A stretch of DNA of 64,000 bases, from contig JBGAKC010000012.1 in the NCBI GenBank assembly GCA_044224605.1, forward strand, positions 1 through 64,000. Reading direction: 5' to 3'. Below, piece by piece: positions 52,524 to 60,628 of this stretch (position 1 is the first letter of the stretch; every line of letters begins with the position of its first letter). The notes under the pieces are model-generated. The model ran no database searches, was not told where the DNA came from, and saw only the letters and a program-made list of their open reading frames with translations. A program made the translations under genes and the position numbers. Source of the DNA: UBA7672 sp044224605. GTDB taxonomy: Bacteria > Pseudomonadota > Alphaproteobacteria > Caulobacterales > Hyphomonadaceae.

Positions 52524-53456
52524 CTAAGCCTCGCCCTCGCCGGCCCTATCGAAGACGGCCTGCAGCTTCGAAGCATTGTCAGCGCGCTGAGCGTCGGTCA
52601 ACGCGGCAATGTTCTGCAGGCGCCATTTCACGGCCGGCAAGTCGGCTGCTCCTGCGACGCCGAGCAGCGTCCAGTCAGGCGTGCCACGTTCGACCGATAG
52701 CAACAGGCTCCGATGCGCCTCCGGCATCTGCCTCACCAGACGGTCGACCAGGTCGATCCGTGTCGCCTCAAGATCAGCGACCGTAACGGCTTCGTCGGTC
52801 ATGCCAGCAAAGTTGGCGTCGAACTCGACCTGCAGCGGCTTCTCGCGGCAGGCCAGGATTTCCGCAACGGGTCTGCGATGACTGATGAGATAGACGAGGA
52901 AGGCCCTGCGCAGCCGATCGTCGATCCCCTCCATGCGAACAAGATCCCGCGCATCGAACAGGTCGCGCGGATGCTGACGGTCGAGGGCCGCCACGAGCTT
53001 GCCGGCATAGAGGTCGGCGAAGTCGAGCACGGTGATTTCGGCAAAGCCGAAGGCGTCCTCGACTTCCTCGCTCACCTCCTGCACTGCCGCGGCGTAGACG
53101 GAGCCGCGAAGCACCGGGGTCACCTCGATCTTGATCTGCGCACCGGGAATGGTCACAACAAGTTTCACGACGGTGTTTTCAGGCGCCGTACGCGATGTGG
53201 TGACAGAAGCCGTCGACATTCCCGCTTCGATCGCAGCCTTGATGCGAAGTAGCGCCGCTTCGATCGCGGCGAGTGAAGCGGCGCGATCTGCAACCGGCAA
53301 ATAGGCGAGATCAATATCGACCGAGAGCCGTGGGAGGTTCCGGACGAAAAGGTTGATGGCCGTGCCACCCTTCAGGGCGAAGCACGTCTCGGCCGCCACG
53401 AAGGGAAGCGTGCGGATGAGCAGCTGGACCTGTGCGCGATAGGCTTCAGAAGGCAT
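52524..53456 (-). CDS. abiEii: AbiEii-type nucleotidyltransferase toxin
   Basis: A 310-residue protein with the DUF1814/AbiEii core: FALKGGTAINLFVRNLPRLS followed by VDIDLAYL, the G-G-x-A-[LI]-x-[LI]-x-x...R-x-S-x-D-x-D-[LI] motif of polymerase-beta-type transferases. DLYAGKLVAALDRQHPRDLFDARDL is the second family block. AbiEii toxins inhibit growth, reportedly by modifying tRNA or another target. Its start overlaps abiEi by 11 bases, the normal type IV toxin-antitoxin order. Confidence 0.9.
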   Translation of the reverse strand: MPSEAYRAQVQLLIRTLPFVAAETCFALKGGTAINLFVRNLPRLSVDIDLAYLPVADRAASLAAIEAALLRIKAAIEAGMSTASVTTSRTAPENTVVKLVVTIPGAQIKIEVTPVLRGSVYAAAVQEVSEEVEDAFGFAEITVLDFADLYAGKLVAALDRQHPRDLFDARDLVRMEGIDDRLRRAFLVYLISHRRPVAEILACREKPLQVEFDANFAGMTDEAVTVADLEATRIDLVDRLVRQMPEAHRSLLLSVERGTPDWTLLGVAGAADLPAVKWRLQNIAALTDAQRADNASKLQAVFDRAGEGEA

Positions 53457-54309
53457 CTCGTCCCTTTATCAGGAACTCTGGCACTGTGATCTGATAGTTT
53501 GGATCATAGCGTCCCCCATCAGCGATCGCCCGCTTCCCCGCCCCGAGATCGATCGTGCTCCGGTCAAGCTTCTTGAACCAGGCGTGGTTGTGGCGTTCGG
53601 CGTAGAACATGAACAACCGTTTGGCCTTTATCGACCGGCAGGCTTCAAGAAGGTGTTGCATCCGGCGAGGGCTCAGCGACACGAGTCCGCCAAACATCTC
53701 ATCGACCTGCTCGAACGACTCCCGGTCGGGCAGCTGGTCGACCAGTTCCAGCGCGGCGCGCTCCGGTGTTGAGAGCTTCAGCGGCCAGCCTGCATGGCCC
53801 CAGTGCTGGAATGTGAAGCTCGCGCTGCTTACCGGGCCGACCCGAACCATTCGGCCATCAACCATTTGCTCTTCCAGGCCAAATAGCCGGAGCGTCAGAT
53901 GGGTGACCCACTTAGTGTTGACGCGCACAGCGTTCATCCAGGTCGGGAAAGGATCGACCTGCGAAAAGAGATGAACCTCCCGCATGCCGGCGGCCGGAAG
54001 GTAGTGGCTGAAGCCTGTGAGCTCCAATGCGCTGCGGCCGCCTATGTGTATTCTCTGCCCCATCAGGTCCTGCAGCGAGATCACGACGCGCTGCCATTCG
54101 ACGCCATCGCTTGGTCGCGCGAAGGTCAGCCGCCCCGGAGGCCGTTGGTAGAGCCCTCGCGCCACGCGCTCGAGCCAACCGCTTTTGAGATACTTGGCGC
54201 GCAAGGACTTCGAGACGCCGAGATCCTCAAGCCAGGCAGCATCGACCATCAGGCCCTCGGGAAGGGTCCGTTGCAGTTGGTTTAGCTTTTCGTTCTTGTG
54301 GGCTACCAT
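53446..54309 (-). CDS. abiEi: AbiEi-type antitoxin and autorepressor
   Basis: A 287-residue protein with an N-terminal winged helix (GLMVDAAWLEDLGVSKSLRAK; LKSGWLERVARGLYQRP) and the AbiEi C-terminal domain (HIGGRSALELTGFSHYLPAAG; LSTPERAALELVDQLPD). AbiEi both neutralises AbiEii and represses the operon by binding repeats in its promoter. Repeats of that sort are present just upstream of, and overlapping, its start codon. Confidence 0.88.
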   Translation of the reverse strand: MVAHKNEKLNQLQRTLPEGLMVDAAWLEDLGVSKSLRAKYLKSGWLERVARGLYQRPPGRLTFARPSDGVEWQRVVISLQDLMGQRIHIGGRSALELTGFSHYLPAAGMREVHLFSQVDPFPTWMNAVRVNTKWVTHLTLRLFGLEEQMVDGRMVRVGPVSSASFTFQHWGHAGWPLKLSTPERAALELVDQLPDRESFEQVDEMFGGLVSLSPRRMQHLLEACRSIKAKRLFMFYAERHNHAWFKKLDRSTIDLGAGKRAIADGGRYDPNYQITVPEFLIKGRDAF

Positions 54310-54315
54310 TGGTAT
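54305..54315. repeat. Direct repeat 1 in the abiE promoter region
   Basis: ACCATTGGTAT at 54305-54315, overlapping the abiEi start, recurs as ACCATCGGTAT at 54373-54383 with one mismatch. The pair may be AbiEi binding elements. Confidence 0.35.
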
Positions 54316-54328
54316 ACCGTAATGGCAC

Positions 54329-54357
54329 TTCGCTAAACTAGCGTCAAGTTTGGCGAA
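54329..54357. promoter_or_regulatory. Inverted repeat in the abiE promoter, candidate AbiEi operator
   Basis: TTCGCTAAACT (54329-54339) and AGTTTGGCGAA (54347-54357) are inverted with 10 of 11 pairs matching and 7 bases between. It lies 20 bases upstream of abiEi. AbiEi proteins are known to bind paired inverted repeats in their promoters. Confidence 0.5.
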
Positions 54358-54372
54358 CTGCTTAACTGGGGC

Positions 54373-54383
54373 ACCATCGGTAT
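54373..54383. repeat. Direct repeat 2 in the abiE promoter region
   Basis: ACCATCGGTAT, one mismatch from the copy at 54305-54315. Confidence 0.3.
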
Positions 54384-54458
54384 CCCTAAAGCTGGAATAT
54401 TAAACTAAAAGCCCCGAAACTGGGGATCAACCGCTTTCCCGCTTTCCAACCCACGAAT

Positions 54459-54473
54459 GTTCGCTATTTGTTC
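54459..54473 (+). promoter_or_regulatory. LexA (SOS) box of the umuDC operon
   Basis: GTTCGCTATTTGTTC matches the alphaproteobacterial LexA site GTTC-N7-GTTC exactly. It ends three bases before the ATG of the umuD-like gene, a position where bound LexA would block transcription or initiation. The closeness suggests a short or absent leader on the transcript. Confidence 0.85.
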
Positions 54474-54476
54474 CGC

Positions 54477-54845
54477 ATGGGCGGCTACAAGGGCGATAAC
54501 ACCACCGGCTTTCAATCGCCGGCGCAGGACTATGTCGAGGACGCCATCGACCTGGCGGCGATCCTCGACCTGCGCCGTCCGGGCCGGTACCCCGTGCGCG
54601 TCAAAGGTCAGGCACTCGCTGCACGGGGCATTCGCGATGGCGACATCCTAGTTGCGGACGCGGCCGCCGAACCGAGGCCGGGGAAAGTCTGCGTCGCCAT
54701 GGTTGGCGGCGACGTAATTCTCGCAACCCTGACGCGGCAGGACGAAGCCTGGGTGCTGTTGCCCTCGTCCGGAGCGCTCATCACGATCGCCGATGACGTC
54801 GAGGTCTGGGCAATCGTCGAAGCCCTCATCCGCGTGAAGATCTGA
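54477..54845 (+). CDS. umuD: UmuD'-like protein without the protease dyad
   Basis: From ATG 54477 the protein has 122 residues, close to processed UmuD' (115) rather than UmuD (139). It follows E. coli UmuD along its length (GFQSPAQDYVEDAIDL against GFPSPAADYVEQRIDL; GIRDGDILVAD against GISDGDLLIVD). The catalytic Ser of GDSM is Ala here (KGQALAARGI), the catalytic Lys of TVKKL is replaced (VILATL), and the Cys-Gly cleavage site reads Thr-Gly. It therefore appears unable to self-cleave and seems born in the short active form. It overlaps umuC by one base. Confidence 0.85.
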   Translation: MGGYKGDNTTGFQSPAQDYVEDAIDLAAILDLRRPGRYPVRVKGQALAARGIRDGDILVADAAAEPRPGKVCVAMVGGDVILATLTRQDEAWVLLPSSGALITIADDVEVWAIVEALIRVKI

Positions 54846-56095
54846 TGTTCGGTCTCGTCGACGGCAACAGCTTCTACTGCTCTTGCGAGCGCGCTTTCGA
54901 TCCCACGCTTCGCGGCAAGCCGCTGGTTGTGCTCTCGAACAATGACGGCTGCATCATCGCCCGCACACAGGAGGCCAAGGACTTCGGCCTCAAGATGGGC
55001 GAACCTTGGCACATCGCCTCGAAGCGGCCGGGGCTTGAACCCGTCATCTGGATGTCTTCGAACTACGCGCTCTATGGCGACATGAGCCGCCGCATGTGTG
55101 AAGTCTTGAGCGCAAACGCGCCTGCCGTCGAACCCTACTCGATCGATGAGATGTTTCTCGACCTAACTGGCGTGCCCGACTTAGCGGCACTGGCCCATGA
55201 CATCCGCGATCGTGTGAGGCGGATCGCCAAGATCCCGACCTGCGTCGGTATTGGCCCCACGAAGACGATCGCAAAGCTCGCTAACAAGGCGGCCAATAGC
55301 TACCGCACGGGATCGGGCGTTTGCGACCTCTCGACCGAAGAGGCGCGCAGCGCGGCCTACCCCGGTATCGCGATCAGCGACATCTGGGGCGTCGGGCCAG
55401 CAGCGGCGGCCAAGCTTGGCGCGCGCGGCGTCAGCAGCGTCGCGGACTTCGTCGCCATGCCGCGCGACGAGGTGCGCGGCCTCCTGACAGTGGTTGGCGC
55501 GCGTACACATGCGGAACTGCTTGGCATCAGCTGCATGGCCTTCTCGGAGACGCCGCCAACCCGGAAAAGTCTGGCCGTTACCCGTTCTTTCGGGCGGGCC
55601 GTGACTGATAGGCGCGAGCTTGAACAGGCGATTGCATCGTACGCGACGCGCGCGGGCGAAAAGCTGCGGCGGCACGGGCTGGTTGCAACCGCCATGCAAG
55701 TGTCCGTGCGCACCAACGAGTTCAATAAGGACCCGAAATATTTCAATCAGGCGACCTTCGACATCGAGCCAACGTCAGACACACTTGCCCTGATCAAGGA
55801 TGCTCTTCGCGCCGGCCGCCGGCTGTGGCGGCCGGGATTTCGCTATGCGAAGGCTGGCGTCGTGCTTCTCGATCTTGCGCGCAAGGCTGAGCGCCCGGCC
55901 GACCTGTTTCCGAGCGTCAATGGCGAGGGACGCGGGGGCCTCATGTCGGCGATGGATTCCCTGAACCTCCGATATGGCAGTCGAACCCTCCGGCCCGCCT
56001 CCACCGGCTTAGACCAAAGATGGGCCATGAAACGCGGGAAACTCTCGCCGCGCTACACGACAGCGCTGGACGAAATTCTGTTGGCTGCAGCGTGA
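54845..56095 (+). CDS. umuC: Error-prone DNA polymerase V catalytic subunit UmuC
   Basis: A 416-residue Y-family polymerase. Metal-binding residues are in FGLVDGNSFYCSCERAFDP and YSIDEMFLDLTG. The helix-hairpin-helix and palm continue with CVGIGPTKTIAKLANKAANS and IWGVGPAAAAKLGARG. The C-terminal little-finger region includes RSFGRAVTDRRELEQAI. It performs translesion synthesis with UmuD' and RecA. The length is normal and the gene lies behind a LexA box. Confidence 0.93.
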   Translation: MFGLVDGNSFYCSCERAFDPTLRGKPLVVLSNNDGCIIARTQEAKDFGLKMGEPWHIASKRPGLEPVIWMSSNYALYGDMSRRMCEVLSANAPAVEPYSIDEMFLDLTGVPDLAALAHDIRDRVRRIAKIPTCVGIGPTKTIAKLANKAANSYRTGSGVCDLSTEEARSAAYPGIAISDIWGVGPAAAAKLGARGVSSVADFVAMPRDEVRGLLTVVGARTHAELLGISCMAFSETPPTRKSLAVTRSFGRAVTDRRELEQAIASYATRAGEKLRRHGLVATAMQVSVRTNEFNKDPKYFNQATFDIEPTSDTLALIKDALRAGRRLWRPGFRYAKAGVVLLDLARKAERPADLFPSVNGEGRGGLMSAMDSLNLRYGSRTLRPASTGLDQRWAMKRGKLSPRYTTALDEILLAAA

Positions 56096-56149
56096 TGCAG
56101 GGGGTGAGGCGCCGCAAGATAGATACGCCCCTAGCCTGATGCCAAAGGC

Positions 56150-56279
56150 TGGAGAACTGACGGGCTAGAAGGGCTTGCATCTCGGCTATCTCCCGCAGCT
56201 GCGAGTCAATGATCGTCCGGCAGAGCGATTGCACCTGCGGATCGGTGAAATCGGCCTGCTCGCAGATGAGCGCCCACGT
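56150..56279 (-). pseudogene. DUF305 gene remnant
   Basis: On the minus strand a frame reads WALICEQADFTDPQVQSLCR then TIIDSQLREIAEMQALLARQ, which matches the C-terminal helix of DUF305 proteins (I-I-x-x-Q-x-x-E-I-x-x-M). An in-frame stop lies two codons upstream, and no start or N-terminal half is present. DUF305 genes are common in copper loci, so this is probably a decayed member of the neighbouring copper cluster, cut off where the umuC segment joins. Confidence 0.6.
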
Positions 56280-56335
56280 CTAAGGGATCGGTCGTTACCT
56301 TGCGTATTCTGGAAACGTGGTGCGCGCTCGAGTTA

Positions 56336-56602
56336 TCAGCGCCTGAAAATGCCGACGAGTTCCTCGATGACTTTTTCCTGTTCGGCCGCGTTTTTCGATT
56401 TTATCGCGCGGTGGACGCAATGACTGAGGTGCTGACGCAGAAGATCGCTCTCGATGCGCGCAAGCGCCGCCCGCGCGGCTTCGATCTGCGTCACGACATC
56501 AATGCAGTAACGATCCGCCTCGACCATCTGGGCGATGCCGCGCACCTGACCTTCAACCCTGTTAAGGTTCTTCAGAACCTTCTGGGAAACCGCCTTGTCC
56601 AT
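56336..56602 (-). CDS. csoR: CsoR-type copper-sensing repressor
   Basis: An 88-residue all-helical protein of the CsoR/RcnR family (LKNLNRVEGQVRGIAQMVEA; RYCIDVVTQIEAARAAL). Ligand positions C33, H58 and C62 have exactly the spacing of the C36-H61-C65 copper site of CsoR. It is divergent from copA, with two near-identical operator palindromes between. Copper binding should release it from DNA. Confidence 0.9.
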   Translation of the reverse strand: MDKAVSQKVLKNLNRVEGQVRGIAQMVEADRYCIDVVTQIEAARAALARIESDLLRQHLSHCVHRAIKSKNAAEQEKVIEELVGIFRR

Positions 56603-56605
56603 ATA

Positions 56606-56620
56606 TACCCCTCCAGGGTA
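56606..56620. promoter_or_regulatory. CsoR operator 1
   Basis: TACCCCTCCAGGGTA has TACCC and GGGTA arms around five bases, four bases from the csoR start codon. It is the partner of the site at 56631. Confidence 0.7.
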
Positions 56621-56630
56621 CTTGAATTGA

Positions 56631-56645
56631 TACCCCTATAGGGTA
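56631..56645. promoter_or_regulatory. CsoR operator 2
   Basis: TACCCCTATAGGGTA differs from site 1 only in the central bases and starts 25 bases after it. The G-C-rich arms with an A/T centre are the typical CsoR recognition pattern. The TATAGGGTATATAC stretch could also hold the -10 region of copA. Confidence 0.75.
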
Positions 56646-56682
56646 TATACTCATCGTGTGAAATGCAAGCCCGGAGGGCGCC

Positions 56683-59172
56683 ATGACCCCTGATCCTTCT
56701 GAAAAACCCGCGCTGACAGATCCGGTCTGCGGCATGACGGTGAAGCCCGACACTCCGCATCGCACGACGCATGAAGGCCGTGACGTGTTGTTCTGCAGCG
56801 CTGGCTGCAAGACCAAGTTCCTGGCCGATCCGGCGCGCTATCTGAAACCGGCGGCCATGACGGATCATAGCTGCTGCTCGGCCGGAGGAGCCAAGGCCGG
56901 TCATGGCGGCGATGAAGATAATCACCACACTCACCATGGCCATCATCACGCAGCAGGCACACCGGCAGCAGCCGCTGCGGCGAGCGCCTCCGCCGACGCT
57001 AAGTGGACCTGCCCAATGCACCCCGAAATCGTCCGCGATGGTCCGGGCTCCTGCCCGATCTGCGGTATGGCGCTCGAGCCAATGATGCCGACCGCTGACG
57101 CGAGGCCAAACATCGAGCTGCGCGACATGTCGCGTCGTTTCTGGGTGGGTCTCGCGCTCTCACTGCCCGTGCTCGTGCTGGAAATGGGCCGCCACATCTT
57201 CAATGTCGACGCGCTTGTGCCGCCGCACATCAACGCGTGGATCCAATTCGCACTCGCAACGCCAGTGGTTCTCTGGGCGGGCTGGCCGTTCTTCGAGCGG
57301 GGCTATGCTTCGCTCGTCAATCGCAGTCTCAACATGTTCACGCTGATCGCCCTCGGCACGGGCGTTGCGTGGACATACAGTGTCGTCGCGCTGCTCTTCC
57401 CCTCTGCCTTCCCGGCAGAGTTTCGCGGGCCCCATGGCGACGTCTCGGTCTATTTCGAAGCGGCCGCCGTTATCACTGTTCTGGTGCTTCTCGGTCAGGT
57501 GCTGGAACTCGGAGCGCGCGAGCGCACGGGCGGAGCGATCCGCGCGCTGCTTGACCTCACGCCGAAGACGGCCCGGCGTATCAGCAATGGCGAGGAATCC
57601 GAAGTGCCGCTTGATACGATTGTCGTGGGCGACAGGTTACGCGTCCGCCCGGGCGAGAAGACGCCAGTCGATGGGGTCGTACTCGACGGGCGCTCGACCG
57701 TCGATGAATCCATGGTGACGGGCGAGTCCATGCCGGTCACTCGCAGTGTTGGGGACAACGTCATCGCCGGCACACTCAATCAGACCGGCGCGCTTGTCAT
57801 CGAAGCCAAACGCGTCGGCCGTGACACCATGCTCTCGCAGATCGTCCAGCTGGTCGCGGACGCACAGCGCAGCCGCGCCCCGATCCAGCGCCTGGCCGAC
57901 AAGGTGTCCGGCTGGTTCGTCCCAGCGGTCATCGCGATCGCCATCCTTGCCTTCATCGGCTGGTGGGCGTTCGGGCCGCAACCGTCCTTCACGTACGGCC
58001 TCATCGCCGCGGTCTCGGTACTCATCATCGCCTGTCCCTGTGCGCTCGGCCTCGCGACCCCCATGTCGATCATGGCGGGCGTTGGCCGCGCCGCACGTCA
58101 GGGTGTTCTCATCCGCAACGCCGAAGCGCTGGAGCGCTTCGAGAAGGTCAACACGCTGGTGCTGGACAAGACCGGCACGCTGACCGAAGGCAAGCCGGGT
58201 GTCGTCGCGATCAAGACCGTTGCTGGCGTGAGTGAACCAGACCTGCTGCGGGCGGCCGCAAGCCTAGAGCAACGGAGCGAACACCCGCTTGCAACCGCGA
58301 TCGTCGCGGCCGCCAAAGAACGCGGCATTGCGCTGGTCGAGCCGACCGAGTTTGACTCGCCGACCGGCAAAGGCGTCATCGGTAAAGTCGAAGGTCGCGC
58401 CGTCGCGCTTGGGGCTGAGCGCTATCTCGATGAGCTCGATATCGCAACGTCTGAGCTTGGCACCGAAGCCGAACGGCTACGCTCAGACGGCGTCACGGCC
58501 ATCTTTGTGGCGATCGACGGCCGCTTGGCCGGCGTGCTCGGCATCGCCGACCGGATCAAGGCGACGACGCCTGAGTCCCTCATGGCTCTGCGCGCGCAGG
58601 GTATCGATCTGGTGATGCTGACGGGCGACAATCGCACAACAGCAGAAGCCGTCGGCCGGACGCTTGGCATAGCCAAGGTCGAAGCCGAGGTCTTGCCCGA
58701 GGACAAATCACGGATTGTCGAGCGCTTGGAGCGCGAAGGCCGCATCGTTGCGATGGCAGGCGACGGGGTCAATGATGCGCCAGCCCTCGCCGCCGCCGAT
58801 GTCGGCATCGCCATGGGCACCGGCACGGATGTCGCCATCGAAAGCGCGGGCGTAACGTTGCTGAAAGGCGACCTGTCAGGCGTCGTCAAAGGCAGGGCGG
58901 TGTCCCGAGCGACAATGGCGAACATCCGCCAGAACCTGGTCTTCGCCTTCGGTTACAACGTGCTGGGCATCCCGGTCGCCGCCGGCGTGCTGTACCCGCT
59001 GACGGGCCAGCTGCTCTCACCGATGATCGCCGCGCTGGCGATGGCGCTCTCGTCAGTGTCGGTAATCGTGAACTCGCTGCGGCTCGGCGCCACACCGGCC
59101 GGCGAAGCGGCCGGCCCCCGGCCGCTGCCGCCGCCTCCGAAACAAAGCCATTCCGGCGCGAGCTGTCACTAG
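56683..59172 (+). CDS. copA: Copper-exporting P1B-ATPase with YHS and HMBD domains
   Basis: An 829-residue pump. Residues about 9-47 form a YHS domain (DPVCGMTVKPDTPHRTTHEG; FCSAGCKTKFLADPARYL), then a His-rich run (HHTHHGHHH), then a heavy-metal-binding domain (WTCPMHPEIVRDGPGSCPIC). The ATPase core has C451-P-C453 (ACPCALGLATP), D495 in DKTGTLTEG and GDGVNDAPAL. The usual N-terminal HMA domain is replaced by YHS plus HMBD. It exports Cu(I) across the inner membrane. It is divergent from csoR and controlled through the two operators. Confidence 0.93.
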   Translation: MTPDPSEKPALTDPVCGMTVKPDTPHRTTHEGRDVLFCSAGCKTKFLADPARYLKPAAMTDHSCCSAGGAKAGHGGDEDNHHTHHGHHHAAGTPAAAAAASASADAKWTCPMHPEIVRDGPGSCPICGMALEPMMPTADARPNIELRDMSRRFWVGLALSLPVLVLEMGRHIFNVDALVPPHINAWIQFALATPVVLWAGWPFFERGYASLVNRSLNMFTLIALGTGVAWTYSVVALLFPSAFPAEFRGPHGDVSVYFEAAAVITVLVLLGQVLELGARERTGGAIRALLDLTPKTARRISNGEESEVPLDTIVVGDRLRVRPGEKTPVDGVVLDGRSTVDESMVTGESMPVTRSVGDNVIAGTLNQTGALVIEAKRVGRDTMLSQIVQLVADAQRSRAPIQRLADKVSGWFVPAVIAIAILAFIGWWAFGPQPSFTYGLIAAVSVLIIACPCALGLATPMSIMAGVGRAARQGVLIRNAEALERFEKVNTLVLDKTGTLTEGKPGVVAIKTVAGVSEPDLLRAAASLEQRSEHPLATAIVAAAKERGIALVEPTEFDSPTGKGVIGKVEGRAVALGAERYLDELDIATSELGTEAERLRSDGVTAIFVAIDGRLAGVLGIADRIKATTPESLMALRAQGIDLVMLTGDNRTTAEAVGRTLGIAKVEAEVLPEDKSRIVERLEREGRIVAMAGDGVNDAPALAAADVGIAMGTGTDVAIESAGVTLLKGDLSGVVKGRAVSRATMANIRQNLVFAFGYNVLGIPVAAGVLYPLTGQLLSPMIAALAMALSSVSVIVNSLRLGATPAGEAAGPRPLPPPPKQSHSGASCH

Positions 59173-59188
59173 CAACCCAAGCGACAGA

Positions 59189-59200
59189 CCCTCATGAGGG
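59189..59200. repeat. 12-bp palindrome between copA and copC
   Basis: CCCTCATGAGGG is a perfect palindrome, followed at once by GGGCTTCGCCCC (sharing three bases), so two small hairpins lie side by side. They may affect transcription or stability between copA and copC. Confidence 0.3.
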
Positions 59201-59277
59201 CTTCGCCCCAAGGATGCGTACTACAAATGAGCCCCTCCCGGCCGCAGCGGACAAGCGGCCCAACCAAGGAGTATACA

Positions 59278-59634
59278 ATGAGAAACAAGCTTCTGACGGC
59301 CCTGCTCGCGGCAGCGCTTCTCGGCGCATCGCCCGCCTTCGCCCATGGCGGCATGATGGAAACCAGCATTCATGACAATGCCAGCTTCGCGCAGGCCCCG
59401 GCCGACTTCAAAGTGACGTTCGAGCATGAGAGCGCCATCACCAACCTCATGCTGATGACGGCGGACAAGAAGATGATCGCCGTGAGTTTCAAGCCGTCGA
59501 AGACGCTCGGCAAAGAGTTCACGATCCCGCTGCCGAAGCTCGACAAGGGCTCCTATACGTTGTCGTGGAAGTCGATGGCGAAGGATGGCCATGCCATGCC
59601 GGGTGCTGTGCGCTTCACGGTGACGGGCCAGTAA
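59278..59634 (+). CDS. copC: Periplasmic copper-binding protein CopC
   Basis: From ATG 59278 (RBS AAGGAG) the protein has 118 residues: a signal peptide (about 1-23, ending AFAHG), then the CopC/YobA beta fold ending DGHAMPGAVRFTV. The His after cleavage (AHGG) and the DGHAMPG motif carry the copper ligands. It lies 105 bases after copA and 4 bases before copD. It probably passes periplasmic copper to CopD. Confidence 0.9.
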   Translation: MRNKLLTALLAAALLGASPAFAHGGMMETSIHDNASFAQAPADFKVTFEHESAITNLMLMTADKKMIAVSFKPSKTLGKEFTIPLPKLDKGSYTLSWKSMAKDGHAMPGAVRFTVTGQ

Positions 59635-59638
59635 GAGC

Positions 59639-60490
59639 GTGGCCGGGGACGGACTGTCACTGCTGCAGTTCGCCGACCGGATCGGTCTCAATCTCTTTGC
59701 CCTTCTGACAATCGGTTTCGCGCTCCATGCCGCTTCTGGCGTTGTGGAGCGCGAGGCGTTCAAGGGCCTCCGCTTACGCGTCGCGTTCGCGAGCGTGGTT
59801 CTTGCCCTCTTCGTCGCCGTTCGCCTCGGCGTTCTGATCGCGCAGATGGGTGACGGATCAAATCCCTTCGATGTCGAATTGCTGCCCCTGGCCTGGATGG
59901 CGCTCGGCGACTCGACCCTCCTGATCGTCGTGGGCGCGCTCGCCGCCGCGGGCGGCGTCTGGTTCGGATCACGGATCGTCGCCGCGCTTGGCGCGATCGT
60001 GGTCAGCGCGGGCTTTGCTCTTACCGGGCATTCGCAGGGCCTGGCAGACCCGGGCCTTGCTCCGGCGATGGTCGCCGCGCACGTCATGATCGCTGGCTTC
60101 TGGGTTGCCGCGCCCTTCAGCCTTTATCCCGCCAAGGCGCTGCCAGACGCCCAGCTGCTCGCGCGGCTCAACCGGTTCAGCGCGATCGCCATCGCCGCCA
60201 TCCCGATCCTCGTTGGCCTTGGCGCGTGGCTCGCGTGGATCCTGACCGGCGGGCCCGAAAAACTCTTCGGCACGACCTACGGTCTGCTCTTGCTCGCGAA
60301 GCTCGTAATCGGCGGCGTCGCAATGGGGCTTGGCGCGCTCAACAAGCAGATCATCACGGCCAAGGTCGCGGCTGACCCGGCTAACGGGCGCACATGGCTG
60401 CGGACGACGCTGCTTCTCGAAACGACGCTGTTCGTAGCGGCGATCATCGCGGTTTCCGCCGCCACAACGATTGGCGGCCCGACCGAGTAA
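59639..60490 (+). CDS. copD: Copper resistance membrane protein CopD
   Basis: From GTG 59639 the protein has 283 residues and about eight hydrophobic segments. CopD-type features are FALTGHSQGL and the conserved HVMIAGFWVAAPF and LLLAKLVIGGVAMGLGALNK. It is thought to bring copper into the cytoplasm or cooperate with CopC. It starts 4 bases after copC. Confidence 0.88.
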   Translation: MAGDGLSLLQFADRIGLNLFALLTIGFALHAASGVVEREAFKGLRLRVAFASVVLALFVAVRLGVLIAQMGDGSNPFDVELLPLAWMALGDSTLLIVVGALAAAGGVWFGSRIVAALGAIVVSAGFALTGHSQGLADPGLAPAMVAAHVMIAGFWVAAPFSLYPAKALPDAQLLARLNRFSAIAIAAIPILVGLGAWLAWILTGGPEKLFGTTYGLLLLAKLVIGGVAMGLGALNKQIITAKVAADPANGRTWLRTTLLLETTLFVAAIIAVSAATTIGGPTE

Positions 60491-60497
60491 TAGCCCG

Positions 60498-60513
60498 CCG
60501 GCCGGACGGCCGG
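60498..60513 (+). terminator. Hairpin after copD
   Basis: CCGGCC-GGAC-GGCCGG forms a 6-bp stem 8 bases beyond the copD stop, followed by TCGATTC. It is a plausible but weak terminator. Confidence 0.35.
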
Positions 60514-60628
60514 TCGATTCGCCGCCAGCCTGCGTCCAAGGCCTGCCTTAGGGCGCTGCGCAGTCTTTGCGTGAATTTTGGGTCAGCTGCGTATAAACTA
60601 GCAGGGATGGACTTTACGGGAGATCGGC

